Counted from the first letter of the stretch, positions 28,022 through 36,697 are shown. The stretch is 64,000 nucleotides of DNA from Verrucomicrobiota bacterium (GCA_026397915.1 JAPLTX010000008.1:248001-312000), one strand, 5' to 3'. Program-made: numbers and translations. Notes: generated by a model from the sequence alone, not told the origin.

Positions 28022-28432
28022 TTACGTTTTCTGCAACCACAGCGCGCAAACGCGACCGAGATAGACCGCCAGCAGACAGAGGACGTTTGAGCCGATAATG
28101 TTCAGAGCTACCCACAGCCACTCGCTGTCGCGCGCAAGGTTGAGCGTTTGCAGGCCATAGCTGGAGAACGTCGTGTAGCCGCCGCAGAAACCGATCAGCC
28201 AGAAGTCGCGCCACTCCGGCTTGAGCCACGAACGCCCCATCGCCGGACCGGAGACGGTGGCGATGAAACCGATGGCAAAACACCCGGTGACGTTGACTAA
28301 TACCGTGCCGAGCGGGAAAACAGCAGCCCACGGCAGATGTTTGCTTTGATGCTCAGAAATCAGGCCGTTCATCCCATAGCGGGCGAGCGTGCCGATAGCA
28401 CCGCCGAATGCAAGTAAGAGCAGCTTAAACAT
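28022..28432 (-). CDS. crcB: CrcB/Fluc fluoride exporter
   Basis: 136 residues with four hydrophobic segments. Hallmarks are GGAIGTLARYGMN near the N-terminus, FPLGTVLVNVTGCFAIGF, and GFCGGYTTFSSYGLQT, the central segment with conserved G-GYTTFS and Phe residues of the dual-topology fluoride channel. It lets fluoride leave the cytoplasm. A strong AGGAGG ribosome site lies 7 nt before the ATG. It lies 75 nt after cusA in the operon controlled by the fluoride riboswitch at 34088-34155. One copy is enough for the antiparallel homodimer. Confidence 0.97.
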   Translation of the reverse strand: MFKLLLLAFGGAIGTLARYGMNGLISEHQSKHLPWAAVFPLGTVLVNVTGCFAIGFIATVSGPAMGRSWLKPEWRDFWLIGFCGGYTTFSSYGLQTLNLARDSEWLWVALNIIGSNVLCLLAVYLGRVCALWLQKT

Positions 28433-28466
28433 CGGCCAGCCTCCTACGCTCGATTAGCCGTTTCAT
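28425..28466 (-). CDS. Possible 13-residue upstream ORF overlapping the crcB start
   Basis: ATG at 28466 encodes MKRLIERRRLADV and stops at 28425, overlapping the crcB start. Its two consecutive AGG codons (28440-28445) are the crcB ribosome site. Translation of this ORF would open or mask the site. It may equally be chance. Confidence 0.25.
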   Translation of the reverse strand: MKRLIERRRLADV

Positions 28467-28507
28467 CAAGAAATAAACCGCCGCCAACAGCTACGTCGGC
28501 GTTCTCC

Positions 28508-31500
28508 TCAACTCTCGTTTGATAGCTCGAAGCGGCCGTGCCGCAGCGCCAGCGTCGGCAGCACCAGTAGGTTCAGCAATGTCGAGGTCGCCAGCCCGCC
28601 GAGAATGACAAGGGCCATCGGGCCTTCGATCTCGCGGCCGGCCTCTCCACTGCCGAGCGCCAGCGGTAGAAGGCCCAAGCCCGTCACCAGCGCCGTCATC
28701 AGGATCGGCACGAGCCGCTCCGTCGCGCCGCGAATGGCGGTGGCGGCGTCCCACGGCTGCGCTTCCTCGCGCACGAGGTGTTGGTAGTGCGAGAGCAGCA
28801 TGATGGAATTACGCGTGGTGATGCCGAAGAGCGTCACGAAGCCGACCAGCGCGCCCATCGTCAGCCGGCCTTGTTCGTCTTGACCGAGCAGCGCGGCGAC
28901 TGTGATCGCCGCCACACCACCGACGAGCGCGAAGGGCAGGTTGAAAAGGACAAGACTCACGTTGCGCCAGTTGCCGAGCACAACCAGCAGCAGCATGACA
29001 ATGCCCACCGCCGCGAGGCCGCTGTGAAGAAGCAGTTGTTGCGCAGCCTGACGCTGCGCTTCCGCCGCACCGCCAAACTCGACATAGACGCCGCCCGGCA
29101 GATTAATTTTGGCCGCAACCGCTTTCCGCGCGGCGGCAACAAACGATGCCACGTCGCGCTCGCCGGGATTGCACGTCACCGTTTGCCGGCGACGCGCGCC
29201 GTCGTGCAGGATCGAGAAGCGGCTGCCGGTGTGCTCGATCTCCGCCAGTTCGCGCAACGGCACCAGCCGTCCCGCCACGTTGCGCAGGAGCAGCGCGCCC
29301 ACGCCGTCCGGGTCGCGCCGGCCCGCTTCGTCGAGCCACACCGCCACGTCCTCGACAATGATGCCGCGGTGGACTTGTGCCACGACCGTGCCTTGATAGG
29401 CGGTCTGCACCGCTTCCAGCACTTCGACCGGTCGGAAACCGAGTTCCATTAGCCGGTCGTTGCGCAAACGCACGTTGAGCCGCGGCGCTCCGGGTGGCGA
29501 TTTCATCTGCACATCCTTTGCGCCAAGATCAGTGAGCGCGCGCGCCACCTCGCGCCCCTTGGCGTCGAGCACGTCCAGATCGTCGCCGTAGATGTTCACG
29601 ACCACCGGCGCGGTCTCTCCGGTGAGGCTTTCGCTGATGCGGTCGCCGAGGAACGTCACCACCTCGAATTGGATCCCCGGCGTCCGCGCGAGCACCTCAC
29701 GGATTTCGTCCTCCGCCTTCGCCTGCGCCTCGCCCGGCAGCGACTTCAACTCGACGTGAAACTCGCTCCGATGCGGTCCCCACGGGTCTTCGCCCTGTTC
29801 GGCGCGGCCGATCTGCTGTTCCACCGTGGCGATGTTCGGGTTCTTCAATAACTCGTCAGAGATCCGTTTGCCGATGCGCAACATCTCCGTCATGGACGTG
29901 CCCGGCACAGCAGAGACCTGCAATACGAAATGACCTTCGCGAAACTCCGGCATGAACTCGCCGCCGAGGAATGGCAGTCGCGCCAGCCCGGCCACGCAAA
30001 GCAGCGCCACGGCCGCCAGCACTGTCCGCGGCCATCGCGCCACCCAGCCCAGCGTGCGTCCGTAACCGCGCCGCAACAAGTCTTGCAGCTTCGGCGGCGT
30101 CTCCTTCCCTGCGCCCTTGCGGAACAACAGGAACGTCAGCGCCGGCGTCACCGTCAGCGCCACCACGAGCGACGCGAGCGTGGCGAAGATGTAGCTCATC
30201 GCCAGCGGCGCGAAGAAGCTGCCTTGCAGCCCGGTCAGCATCAGCACCGGCACGAACACCAGCGCGACGATGAACGTCGCGTATACGACCGCGCCGCGCA
30301 CCTCCAGCGAAGCGTCACGCACGACCTGCATCACCGACCGCGGGCTGGTCAGCGACTGGTTCTCGCGGAGCCGCCGCAAAATATTTTCCACGTCAATAAT
30401 CGCGTCGTCCACAACCTCGCCGATGGCGATGGCCAGACCGCCGAGCGTCATCGTGTTCAACGTTACGCCGAGCCGCTCCAGAACGACGATGGCCGCGAGC
30501 AGCGACAACGGGATCGCCGTCAGCGAAATCAACGCCGTTCGGAAGTGACCGAGAAACAGGAACAGGACCACCGCCACCAGCGCCGCGCCGAGCCAGAGCG
30601 AATGCCGGATATTGGCGAGCGAGTGTTCGATGAACGTCGCTGGCCGATGCATCGCAGGATAGAGCGTGATGCCCTCGCGCGTGAAGACCGGCTGCATTTC
30701 CGCGAGTGCCGCCTCCAGCCCGGTCGTGACGTCCATCGTGTTCGCGCCATACTGGCTGGACATCGTCAGCAACACGCCCGGCCGGCCCATGACTAGCGCG
30801 TCGCCAAACTTCGGCTCGACACCTGCCCGCACCGTGGCGATTTCCTTGAGCCGCACCGGCACGCCGTTGGTGCTGGTGGCGACGACGACCTCGGCGAGCA
30901 CCGTCGCGTCGAGCGATTGGCCATCCGTTTGCAGGATGACGCGCTGATTCTCCGTTTCGATAAACCCCGCGCCGCGCACGCCGGTGGCCAGCCGTGCTGC
31001 GGCGAGCACGTCGGTCAGCCCGAGTTGGTGTCCCGCAAGCTTGTCGGGATGGACTTGCACCTGCCACTGCCGCACTTCGCCGCCGAACGCGCTGCATTTC
31101 GCCACGCCCGGCACCGCCAGCAACCGCGGCTTCAATGTCCAGTCCGCGAACGTTCGCAATTCCATCGGCGTCATCCGGTCGCTCACGAGGCCGATCTTCA
31201 GCAGGTCCATTGTGGCCGACACCAGCGGCGACATCTTTGGCGCTTTCACCCCGGCAGGCAGCGAGCCGGCCGTCTCGCCGAGTTTTTCCGCGAGCAGTTG
31301 CCGCGCCGACAGGATCGCCGTGCCTTCCTTGAACACGACCGTGATGATCGAGAGGCCCTGGATGGACTCCGAGCGGAGCGAGTCGAGATTGCCAAGGCCG
31401 TTGATGGCCGACTCGAGCGGGCGCGTGACGAGCGCCTCGACCTGCTCGGCGGACAAACCCGGCGATTCCGCCTGCACGGTCACCTGCGGCGGCACAAAGT

Positions 31501-31621
31501 CGGGAAACACGTCGAGCTTCGCGTGGAACGCGATGTATAACCCGTAGGCCATCAACAGCGCGCCCAGCGACACCACGATGCCGCGGAACCGGAGCGAGAA
31601 TTGGACAAGCGCTTGGAGCAT
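28508..31621 (-). CDS. RND efflux permease, CusA/CzcA-like (heavy-metal-efflux type)
   Basis: 1037 residues, a full-length RND permease. After TM1 the pore domain starts LDVFPDFVPPQVTVQAESPGLSAEQVEALVTRPLE. TM4 has GEVVDDAIIDVENILRRLRENQ with acidic residues placed for proton relay, and a second half repeats the layout (GALVGFVTLFGITTRNSIMLLSHYQHL). Family members export metal cations or other compounds across the outer membrane with an adaptor and a TolC channel. The exact substrate cannot be deduced, as the TM4 motif differs from the classical Cu/Ag and Zn/Co types. It starts 4 nt after the adaptor gene and lies in a fluoride-controlled operon. Confidence 0.95.
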   Translation of the reverse strand: MLQALVQFSLRFRGIVVSLGALLMAYGLYIAFHAKLDVFPDFVPPQVTVQAESPGLSAEQVEALVTRPLESAINGLGNLDSLRSESIQGLSIITVVFKEGTAILSARQLLAEKLGETAGSLPAGVKAPKMSPLVSATMDLLKIGLVSDRMTPMELRTFADWTLKPRLLAVPGVAKCSAFGGEVRQWQVQVHPDKLAGHQLGLTDVLAAARLATGVRGAGFIETENQRVILQTDGQSLDATVLAEVVVATSTNGVPVRLKEIATVRAGVEPKFGDALVMGRPGVLLTMSSQYGANTMDVTTGLEAALAEMQPVFTREGITLYPAMHRPATFIEHSLANIRHSLWLGAALVAVVLFLFLGHFRTALISLTAIPLSLLAAIVVLERLGVTLNTMTLGGLAIAIGEVVDDAIIDVENILRRLRENQSLTSPRSVMQVVRDASLEVRGAVVYATFIVALVFVPVLMLTGLQGSFFAPLAMSYIFATLASLVVALTVTPALTFLLFRKGAGKETPPKLQDLLRRGYGRTLGWVARWPRTVLAAVALLCVAGLARLPFLGGEFMPEFREGHFVLQVSAVPGTSMTEMLRIGKRISDELLKNPNIATVEQQIGRAEQGEDPWGPHRSEFHVELKSLPGEAQAKAEDEIREVLARTPGIQFEVVTFLGDRISESLTGETAPVVVNIYGDDLDVLDAKGREVARALTDLGAKDVQMKSPPGAPRLNVRLRNDRLMELGFRPVEVLEAVQTAYQGTVVAQVHRGIIVEDVAVWLDEAGRRDPDGVGALLLRNVAGRLVPLRELAEIEHTGSRFSILHDGARRRQTVTCNPGERDVASFVAAARKAVAAKINLPGGVYVEFGGAAEAQRQAAQQLLLHSGLAAVGIVMLLLVVLGNWRNVSLVLFNLPFALVGGVAAITVAALLGQDEQGRLTMGALVGFVTLFGITTRNSIMLLSHYQHLVREEAQPWDAATAIRGATERLVPILMTALVTGLGLLPLALGSGEAGREIEGPMALVILGGLATSTLLNLLVLPTLALRHGRFELSNES

Positions 31622-31625
31622 GCGA

Positions 31626-32609
31626 TTATTCCGGCCCGCCCGCGGTCTTGAGTTCCTCGGACAACAACTGCTGCGCGCCGGTCACGACGACGCGTTCATC
31701 CACCTTCACGCCGCTCATGACAATCACACCGTCGGCCTGCGGCGGCGCGATCTCGACGCGGCGACGCGCGAAGGCATCTACGCCGACTGCCACGAACACA
31801 AACGCCTGTCCCTCGTGCCGCACAATCGCCGAGCGCGGCAGCCGCAGACCATGCTGTGCGGCTCCGCTGCCGCTCACCCACGCCAGCAACGCCGCGCCAG
31901 GCGCTGGCGTTGGTGCGCGCAACAGCACAAGCAGCGCCGCTCCTTGCGCCTGTGCATCGGCGGTCGGAGCGGAACCGATCACGACAGTGTCGCGCGGCAC
32001 TTCGTCGCCCGGCAACGGCGCAACGCGGACACGGCGCGATTCAGGCGGCAGCGTTTGGCCGGCAAGAAAGTCCACACGAATCAAAGCCGATTCTTGCGCT
32101 ACCAACGAGCGCGCCAGCGCAGCGAGGTCCACACGACCAGCGAGCGCCTTTCCCCAGCCGGCGAGCAGTCGCATCTGCGACGCCTCCAACGCGGCGCGGT
32201 CACGCCTGAGCGTCGCGTCGGCCGCTTCCACGGCGCGCACCGACGCGTTGGCGTCCTGCGCGTTCAGCTTCTTGAGTCGTTCATATTCTTTGGTGGAAGC
32301 GTCCATCGCCGCGCGCGCCGCCTCAATCTCCGTCAGCAGTGTCGCCAACGGCGACGCATCGAGCACGCGCCCGAACGCCTTCACGCTGGGCTGCCACTCC
32401 ACCGGCTGCGGCTGGGCGAAGGCGAGGCCGGCGTTGGCGAGCTGTTCCTTGTTGAGATGGATGCGGCCGTCGCTCTTTGGGGCTTCGGCGTGCTTGATCT
32501 CGGCTTCGGCGGCTGCGGGCGCAGCCGATTTGTGTGATTGCAGCATCAGCCACGTCGCCGCGCCACCGGCAACGAGGCCGAGCAATAATCCGACCAGAAG
32601 TTCTTTCAT
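31626..32609 (-). CDS. RND efflux periplasmic adaptor subunit (HlyD/CusB-like)
   Basis: 327 residues. An N-terminal membrane anchor (MKELLVGLLLGLVAGGAATWLML) is followed by a coiled-coil hairpin (about 85-150, EIEAARAAMDASTKEYERLKKLNAQ). C-terminal beta-domains follow (LPRSAIVRHEGQAFVFVAVG, VKVDERVVVTGAQQLLSEE). It would link the inner-membrane permease to the outer-membrane channel. The start overlaps the tolC-like stop by ATGA and the stop lies 4 nt before the permease start. Confidence 0.92.
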   Translation of the reverse strand: MKELLVGLLLGLVAGGAATWLMLQSHKSAAPAAAEAEIKHAEAPKSDGRIHLNKEQLANAGLAFAQPQPVEWQPSVKAFGRVLDASPLATLLTEIEAARAAMDASTKEYERLKKLNAQDANASVRAVEAADATLRRDRAALEASQMRLLAGWGKALAGRVDLAALARSLVAQESALIRVDFLAGQTLPPESRRVRVAPLPGDEVPRDTVVIGSAPTADAQAQGAALLVLLRAPTPAPGAALLAWVSGSGAAQHGLRLPRSAIVRHEGQAFVFVAVGVDAFARRRVEIAPPQADGVIVMSGVKVDERVVVTGAQQLLSEELKTAGGPE

Positions 32610-34015
32610 GGCTTTGGAGATGGAGTTTGAGAGCGGGCGTTCGTTTCGATCGCTGCCGGCTCCGGCAATTGGCTTTGCAGCGCGTCGAGAAGCGCACCGA
32701 AAGCCTCCTGCGCCTTAATGCGCGCGTCGAGTTGGGCGAGCGCGGCGGCGCTGACTTCGAGTTGCCGTTGCACGAGATCGGCGCGCGGAATTTCGCCGGC
32801 CGCCAACATGCCGCGCGCGCTGCGGAGTTGCGCGTCGAGGTCACTGCTCATCGCGCCCGCCGCCGCGGCCTTTCTCAACGATGCGCGGTAGCCGACGAGT
32901 GCCTGTTCGATCTCGGCGAGCACGCGGGCTTGAAGCGCGTTGAACTTCGCCGCGATCTCCGCGCGTTTGGCTTCGGCCTCGGCAATCGGTCCTTGGTTCT
33001 GGCTGAGCATGGGCAATTCGACGGACAGGCCGAGCGTCCACTTGTTGTCGGTCTGGTCGAGTTGGTAGCCGGGATTCAGGTGAACATCGGGATACTGTCG
33101 GGCGATTTGGAGTCGCAACGCCGCTTCGCTGGCGGCGTAGTCGGCCAGCGCGGAGAGAATGTCCGCGCGATGCAGCAGCGCCTGGCGGCGGGCGGTTGCG
33201 TCGGCTAGCTGAGGCGGCAACTGCCGGAACTCGCTCCAGTCCGGCGTGATGCCGTCGAGTGCCGTCAGCGGCACGCCGAGCGCGTCGGCGGTTTGCGCGC
33301 GCGTCACGGCGATTTGCCGCTCGGCTTCGCTTAGCGCAAGCCGCGACTGATTCAGCGCCACGCGCGCCTGCGTGACTGTGAAGGCGGCGACGGCGCCAGC
33401 GTTGAACTGGCCTTCGAGAAGACGGACGGTTTCGACTTGGAGCGATTCCTGCTGGCGCAGCAGTGCGAGATTCTCCTGCGCAGCGTGCCACGCCAGCAAC
33501 CGGCTGCGCAACCGGCTGCGGACCTGCCACGCGACGACGGCGATGTTCAGCCGCGCAGCCTCGGCGAGCTGCGTCGCCTGCGTGATGCGATGCTGGCGCT
33601 TGCCGGCGGTTTCGATCGGCACGTCGAAGCTTACACCGGGAATCCACGGCGGCCCGGTGGTGGTGTCGTAGGTCGGCGTGACGCTGATGGTGGGATTGGG
33701 CCGCTGGCCGGCGGTGACGCGGCCAGCGCTGGCGGTGGCCCACTGCGCGCGCGCCACGTCGAGATCGGGATGATAGTAAAACGCCGCCATTGTCAGCGTT
33801 TGGAAATCCCACGACCGTGGCGGCCACGGAACGATCTCGCGGCGGAGGTTCGTCTCCAAAAACTTCTTCAGCTCGGCATCAGCAAGCGTCCGTTTGTCGA
33901 ATTCCGTGGCAGTCTGCTGCGGCGAGAGCGGCTTGTCCTGAAAACTGGCGCAGCCAGTCAGAAGCACTGCCAGAACGGCGAGGAGCAAACCATTCCGCAA
34001 AAAACTTTCGATCAT
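32606..34015 (-). CDS. TolC-family outer membrane efflux lipoprotein
   Basis: 469 residues from ATG at 34015 (MIESFLRNGLLLAVLAVLLTGCASF), with ATG at 34033 as alternative. The signal peptide ends in a lipobox, LLTGC. Two OEP repeats with long coiled-coil helices are visible (ITQATQLAEAARLNIAVVAWQVRSRLRSRLLAWHAAQ and AEAKRAEIAAKFNALQARVLAEIEQALVGYR). It forms the exit duct of the tripartite pump. It is the first gene behind the fluoride riboswitch. Confidence 0.94.
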   Translation of the reverse strand: MIESFLRNGLLLAVLAVLLTGCASFQDKPLSPQQTATEFDKRTLADAELKKFLETNLRREIVPWPPRSWDFQTLTMAAFYYHPDLDVARAQWATASAGRVTAGQRPNPTISVTPTYDTTTGPPWIPGVSFDVPIETAGKRQHRITQATQLAEAARLNIAVVAWQVRSRLRSRLLAWHAAQENLALLRQQESLQVETVRLLEGQFNAGAVAAFTVTQARVALNQSRLALSEAERQIAVTRAQTADALGVPLTALDGITPDWSEFRQLPPQLADATARRQALLHRADILSALADYAASEAALRLQIARQYPDVHLNPGYQLDQTDNKWTLGLSVELPMLSQNQGPIAEAEAKRAEIAAKFNALQARVLAEIEQALVGYRASLRKAAAAGAMSSDLDAQLRSARGMLAAGEIPRADLVQRQLEVSAAALAQLDARIKAQEAFGALLDALQSQLPEPAAIETNARSQTPSPKP

Positions 34016-34059
34016 CACCAGTTCCGTCCGCATTCGTGGCGCATGCGCCGCGCTGATAT

Positions 34060-34097
34060 AAAAACTCCTACCCGCGCAGAATTGCGCCGGTAGGAGT
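34060..34097 (-). terminator. Rho-independent terminator forming the riboswitch expression platform
   Basis: On the minus strand ACTCCTACC (34097-34089) pairs perfectly with GGTAGGAGT (34072-34064). A 5-bp inner stem follows a single mismatch, closed by a GAAT loop. A TTTT run follows (34063-34060) before ATAT. The 5' arm is also the conserved 3' end of the fluoride aptamer. Aptamer and terminator are therefore mutually exclusive. Confidence 0.9.
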
Positions 34098-34155
34098 CAT
34101 CAACCTGAAAACACCCAGGCAGTATTCCCGAAAGGGAAGGCAAACTCCATTGCCA
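34088..34155 (-). promoter_or_regulatory. Fluoride (crcB-motif) riboswitch
   Basis: Reading the minus strand: hairpin GGCAATGGAGTTTGCC (34154-34139), a small hairpin TTCCCTTTCGGGAA (34138-34125), ACTGCC (34123-34118), stem CCTG/CAGG (34119-34116 with 34107-34104), then TTGATGACTCCTACC (34103-34089). This follows the known aptamer order (GG.GATG..G...CC, A.CGCC or ACTGCC, stem, TGATG.CTCCTAC). GGAGT in the first loop (34148-34144) can form the pseudoknot with ACTCC (34097-34093). Fluoride binding should stabilise the pseudoknot, prevent the terminator and turn on tolC-hlyD-cusA-crcB-DUF190. A tentative promoter (TTGCCC at 34193-34188, GATAAG at 34172-34167) lies just upstream. Confidence 0.93.
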
Positions 34156-34188
34156 TTTGAAGAACACTTATCCGATGGCTGGGAGCCG

Positions 34189-34206
34189 GGCAAGCGGTTT
34201 CTTGCC
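34189..34206. repeat. 18-bp inverted repeat upstream of the fluoride riboswitch
   Basis: GGCAAG and CTTGCC flank a 6-nt centre. The repeat overlaps the tentative -35 region of the riboswitch operon, so it could be an operator. Evidence is limited to symmetry and position. Confidence 0.3.
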
Positions 34207-34300
34207 GGACGCGCGGGGGAGGTGCTGATGAACTTGGGGTGGCAGAGCATTGCGTTCTTCGTTGAAATCCGCCATCGCTGCGGCTAGATACGAGTTGCAC

Positions 34301-35098
34301 ATGCATGCGCGCATCATCCGAAACATCTTGGTGGCTTCCGTTTCAGCCGGCCTGCTCCTCGGCGCGGCCGTCGTCGCCGGCGACGCGCCCGACGCGCTGG
34401 GCATCATGCGCCGCGTGCTCGCAAACCGGCCGGCCATCAGCCTCTGGCTCGAAGCCGAGTTGAACATCCAGCGCCGCGGCGGCAACAGCTACGATCTGCA
34501 CATCTTCCTCAACGGCGATCCGAAGCGGCTTCGCACCGTCTATCGCGTCACCGACCCGGAGGAAGCCGCCGGCACGACCGTGCTGATGATCGAGGGCGGC
34601 GACACTTGGGTGTGTGACAAGGGCAAGACCGAACCGCGCAAGCTCGCTCCGGCCGAGCGCGCCGCGCCGTTCCTCGGCGGCGACTTTGGTTACGAGGACC
34701 TGGAATTGGCGTTCCTGCGCTGGCCTAACCACAAATTCGTGCGCGAGAGCCGGCGGCTCGGCTTCGACTGCTGGGTCGTCGAGAGCACGCCAGCGCCCGA
34801 CGCGCCCTCGCAATACCGACGCGTCCTCATGTGGGTGGACAAGCAATACATGGCCGTCGTCATCGCCGAAGCCTACGACGCGAAGAACAAGCTGCTGAAA
34901 AACTTCGAGGTCAAAAGCGTCCGCAAGCTCGATGATAAGGGCCACTACATCGTCGGCCAGATCGCGCTGGAGAACGTCCAGAAAAAGTCCCGCACCGTCC
35001 TGCGTATCCGCGAAGACCACACCGGCCCGCTGGACCCCGCGCTATTCGCGCCGGAGACATTCGTTAAAGCTGCTGCAACGCCACCGAAGAAACCCTGA
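34301..35098 (+). CDS. LolA-like outer membrane lipoprotein-sorting protein
   Basis: 265 residues from ATG at 34301, with a signal peptide (IIRNILVASVSAGLLLGAAVVAG). The half-barrel fold is indicated by ALGIMRRVLANRPAISLWLEAELNIQRRGG, LHIFLNGDPKRLRTVYRVTDPEEAAGTTVLMIEGGDTWVC and DCWVVESTPAP. Members of this LolA-related group sit in the periplasm and may carry lipids or lipoproteins. The gene is divergent from the fluoride operon; no functional link is evident. Confidence 0.82.
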   Translation: MHARIIRNILVASVSAGLLLGAAVVAGDAPDALGIMRRVLANRPAISLWLEAELNIQRRGGNSYDLHIFLNGDPKRLRTVYRVTDPEEAAGTTVLMIEGGDTWVCDKGKTEPRKLAPAERAAPFLGGDFGYEDLELAFLRWPNHKFVRESRRLGFDCWVVESTPAPDAPSQYRRVLMWVDKQYMAVVIAEAYDAKNKLLKNFEVKSVRKLDDKGHYIVGQIALENVQKKSRTVLRIREDHTGPLDPALFAPETFVKAAATPPKKP

Positions 35099-35261
35099 CG
35101 GCAAACGCGATCGGCTTTCAGTTTTGCTCTCTTTCCGGCGCGAGCCGGCACTTGACGCCGCGCGCGACTTGCCGGAAGGTAATGCAGTCAACGTTGAAAA
35201 TGAGAGCGCCCGTCGCAATCGTTGCTGCCGCACTCAAACGAACCAACATCGAGGAATTCCC

Positions 35262-36062
35262 ATGAAACCCCACACATCGATCATGTTTGCCTTGGGGAGC
35301 GTCTTGTCGCTGATGCTCTGTTCCGTCGCGTGGAGCCAGAATCCCGGACCGCCCGCCGCCGAGTTTGGCAAGGCCAGGCTCTACGTCAGTCCAAGCACGG
35401 GCATCCAGTATGCGATGATCCCGGCGGGCAGGTTTGTGATGGGCAGCAACAAGGGCAACGCCGATGAGGTGCCGGTGCATGAGGAAGTGATCACCGCGCC
35501 GTTTTACCTCGGCATCTACGAGGTGACGCAGGAGCAATGGCAGAACATCATCGGTGACAAGCTGCCGAACCGCAGTTTCCACAAGGATCCGACAAACCTG
35601 CGGCTGCCGGTGGAGTTCGTCAGCCTCTCCAAGGCGCGCGCTTTCTGCGAGCAACTGTCGGGCAAGGAAGGCCGACTCTGCCGTTTGCCGACTGAGGTGG
35701 AGTGGGAATACGCCTGTCGTGCCGGCACGATCTCGGCGTATTGTTCGGGCGAGAGCAGCGACGATCTGGCGAAGGTCGCTTGGTATGCCGACAACGCCGC
35801 GAGCCAGACGCACGAAGTTGGCCTGAAGCCGCCGAACGCGTGGGGCCTCTTCGATATGCACGGCAACGTCTTGGAATGGTGTGAGACGCGCTACTTCAAC
35901 CGTTACGACCGGCACCTGAACAGTTCAGGGACGTGGGTGGCGCGCGGCGGCGCGGCCAACAGTCCCGCGCAGGATTGCCGCTCCGCGAAACGCAACGCGC
36001 TTCAAAACCTCTCCCAGCGAAAAGACCTCGGCTTCCGCGTATTGATGGAGATCAAGCCGTAA
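35262..36062 (+). CDS. Secreted SUMF1/FGE-fold protein, probably not a formylglycine generator
   Basis: 266 residues from ATG at 35262, with GAGGAA upstream and a signal peptide (about 1-25). The FGE-sulfatase fold is clear: MIPAGRFVMGSNKG, PFYLGIYEVTQEQWQNI, CRLPTEVEWEYACRAGT, WGLFDMHGNVLEWC and the closing GFRVLMEI. In the active-site region ARGGAANSPAQDCRSAKR only the second Cys is present. The first is replaced, so oxidase activity toward sulfatase Cys is doubtful. Such relatives act as ligand-binding or kinase-linked domains. The window holds one Cys-type sulfatase. Confidence 0.85.
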   Translation: MKPHTSIMFALGSVLSLMLCSVAWSQNPGPPAAEFGKARLYVSPSTGIQYAMIPAGRFVMGSNKGNADEVPVHEEVITAPFYLGIYEVTQEQWQNIIGDKLPNRSFHKDPTNLRLPVEFVSLSKARAFCEQLSGKEGRLCRLPTEVEWEYACRAGTISAYCSGESSDDLAKVAWYADNAASQTHEVGLKPPNAWGLFDMHGNVLEWCETRYFNRYDRHLNSSGTWVARGGAANSPAQDCRSAKRNALQNLSQRKDLGFRVLMEIKP

Positions 36063-36117
36063 GTCGCAGGCGCGCGCCGGACGCCGACGTGTCGCTAATT
36101 CTTTTCCGGAAACGATC

Positions 36118-36648
36118 CTACTTCACGCCCTCGGCCCGCTGGTAGGTGGTGAGCAGATGTTTCTGCACCTCGCCGGAGAACGCGCGGTGCGCTTTCAGGA
36201 TGCGCGTCTGCGCCACGAGAAGCTGCGCCAGCCGCGTGCTGAGCGACCGCGCCAGATTGGCAGTGACCTTGAGCGCGGCGATGTTGTTCTGCTTTAGCAG
36301 CGCGCTGAATTCCTTGTAAGGCACCTTGAGCAGCAACGAGGGTTCGAGCGCACTGCAAGTAGCCGCGCGCGGTTGGTTGCCGAGCAATGCCATCTCTCCG
36401 AAGCAGACGCCCGGGCCGTGCTGCGCGATCTGCCACTGGGCGCCCTCGTCAACTTTCTTGGCGACTTCGACGCTGCCGCTGACGATGACATACATGCCGT
36501 CGCCGGGATCGCCTTCCTTGAAAAGCGCCTGGCCGGGCTTCAGCGCCACGCTGTAGGTGATGGTATCCACGACATCCAGCTCGGCAGGCGTCAGGCCCTT
36601 GAGCGCCGGGACGGTGTGGAATTGGTCAATTGAAATTTCGTCGCTCAT
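36118..36648 (-). CDS. Cyclic-nucleotide-binding-domain protein without DNA-binding domain
   Basis: 176 residues from ATG at 36648. One CNB domain spans about 10-125: LKPGQALFKEGDPGDGMYVIVSGSVEV, then GPGVCFGEMALLGNQPRAATCSALEP, which carries the phosphate-binding-cassette pattern FGEMALL..PRAAT. A helical tail of about 50 residues replaces the HTH of CRP proteins. It may be a stand-alone sensor or regulatory subunit. It lies downstream of the FAH and FHA genes on the same strand. Confidence 0.85.
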   Translation of the reverse strand: MSDEISIDQFHTVPALKGLTPAELDVVDTITYSVALKPGQALFKEGDPGDGMYVIVSGSVEVAKKVDEGAQWQIAQHGPGVCFGEMALLGNQPRAATCSALEPSLLLKVPYKEFSALLKQNNIAALKVTANLARSLSTRLAQLLVAQTRILKAHRAFSGEVQKHLLTTYQRAEGVK

Positions 36649-36697
36649 GTTCTCTTTTGTCCTCCATCCCGCGCCTTTGCGCAACCGTTTTTCGCTC

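Noticed and set aside
28433-28507. Second fluoride riboswitch directly before crcB
   Set aside because: A TTGATGAAACGGC stretch looks similar to the motif's 3' block, but the first hairpin, pseudoknot partner and CTCCTAC block are missing.
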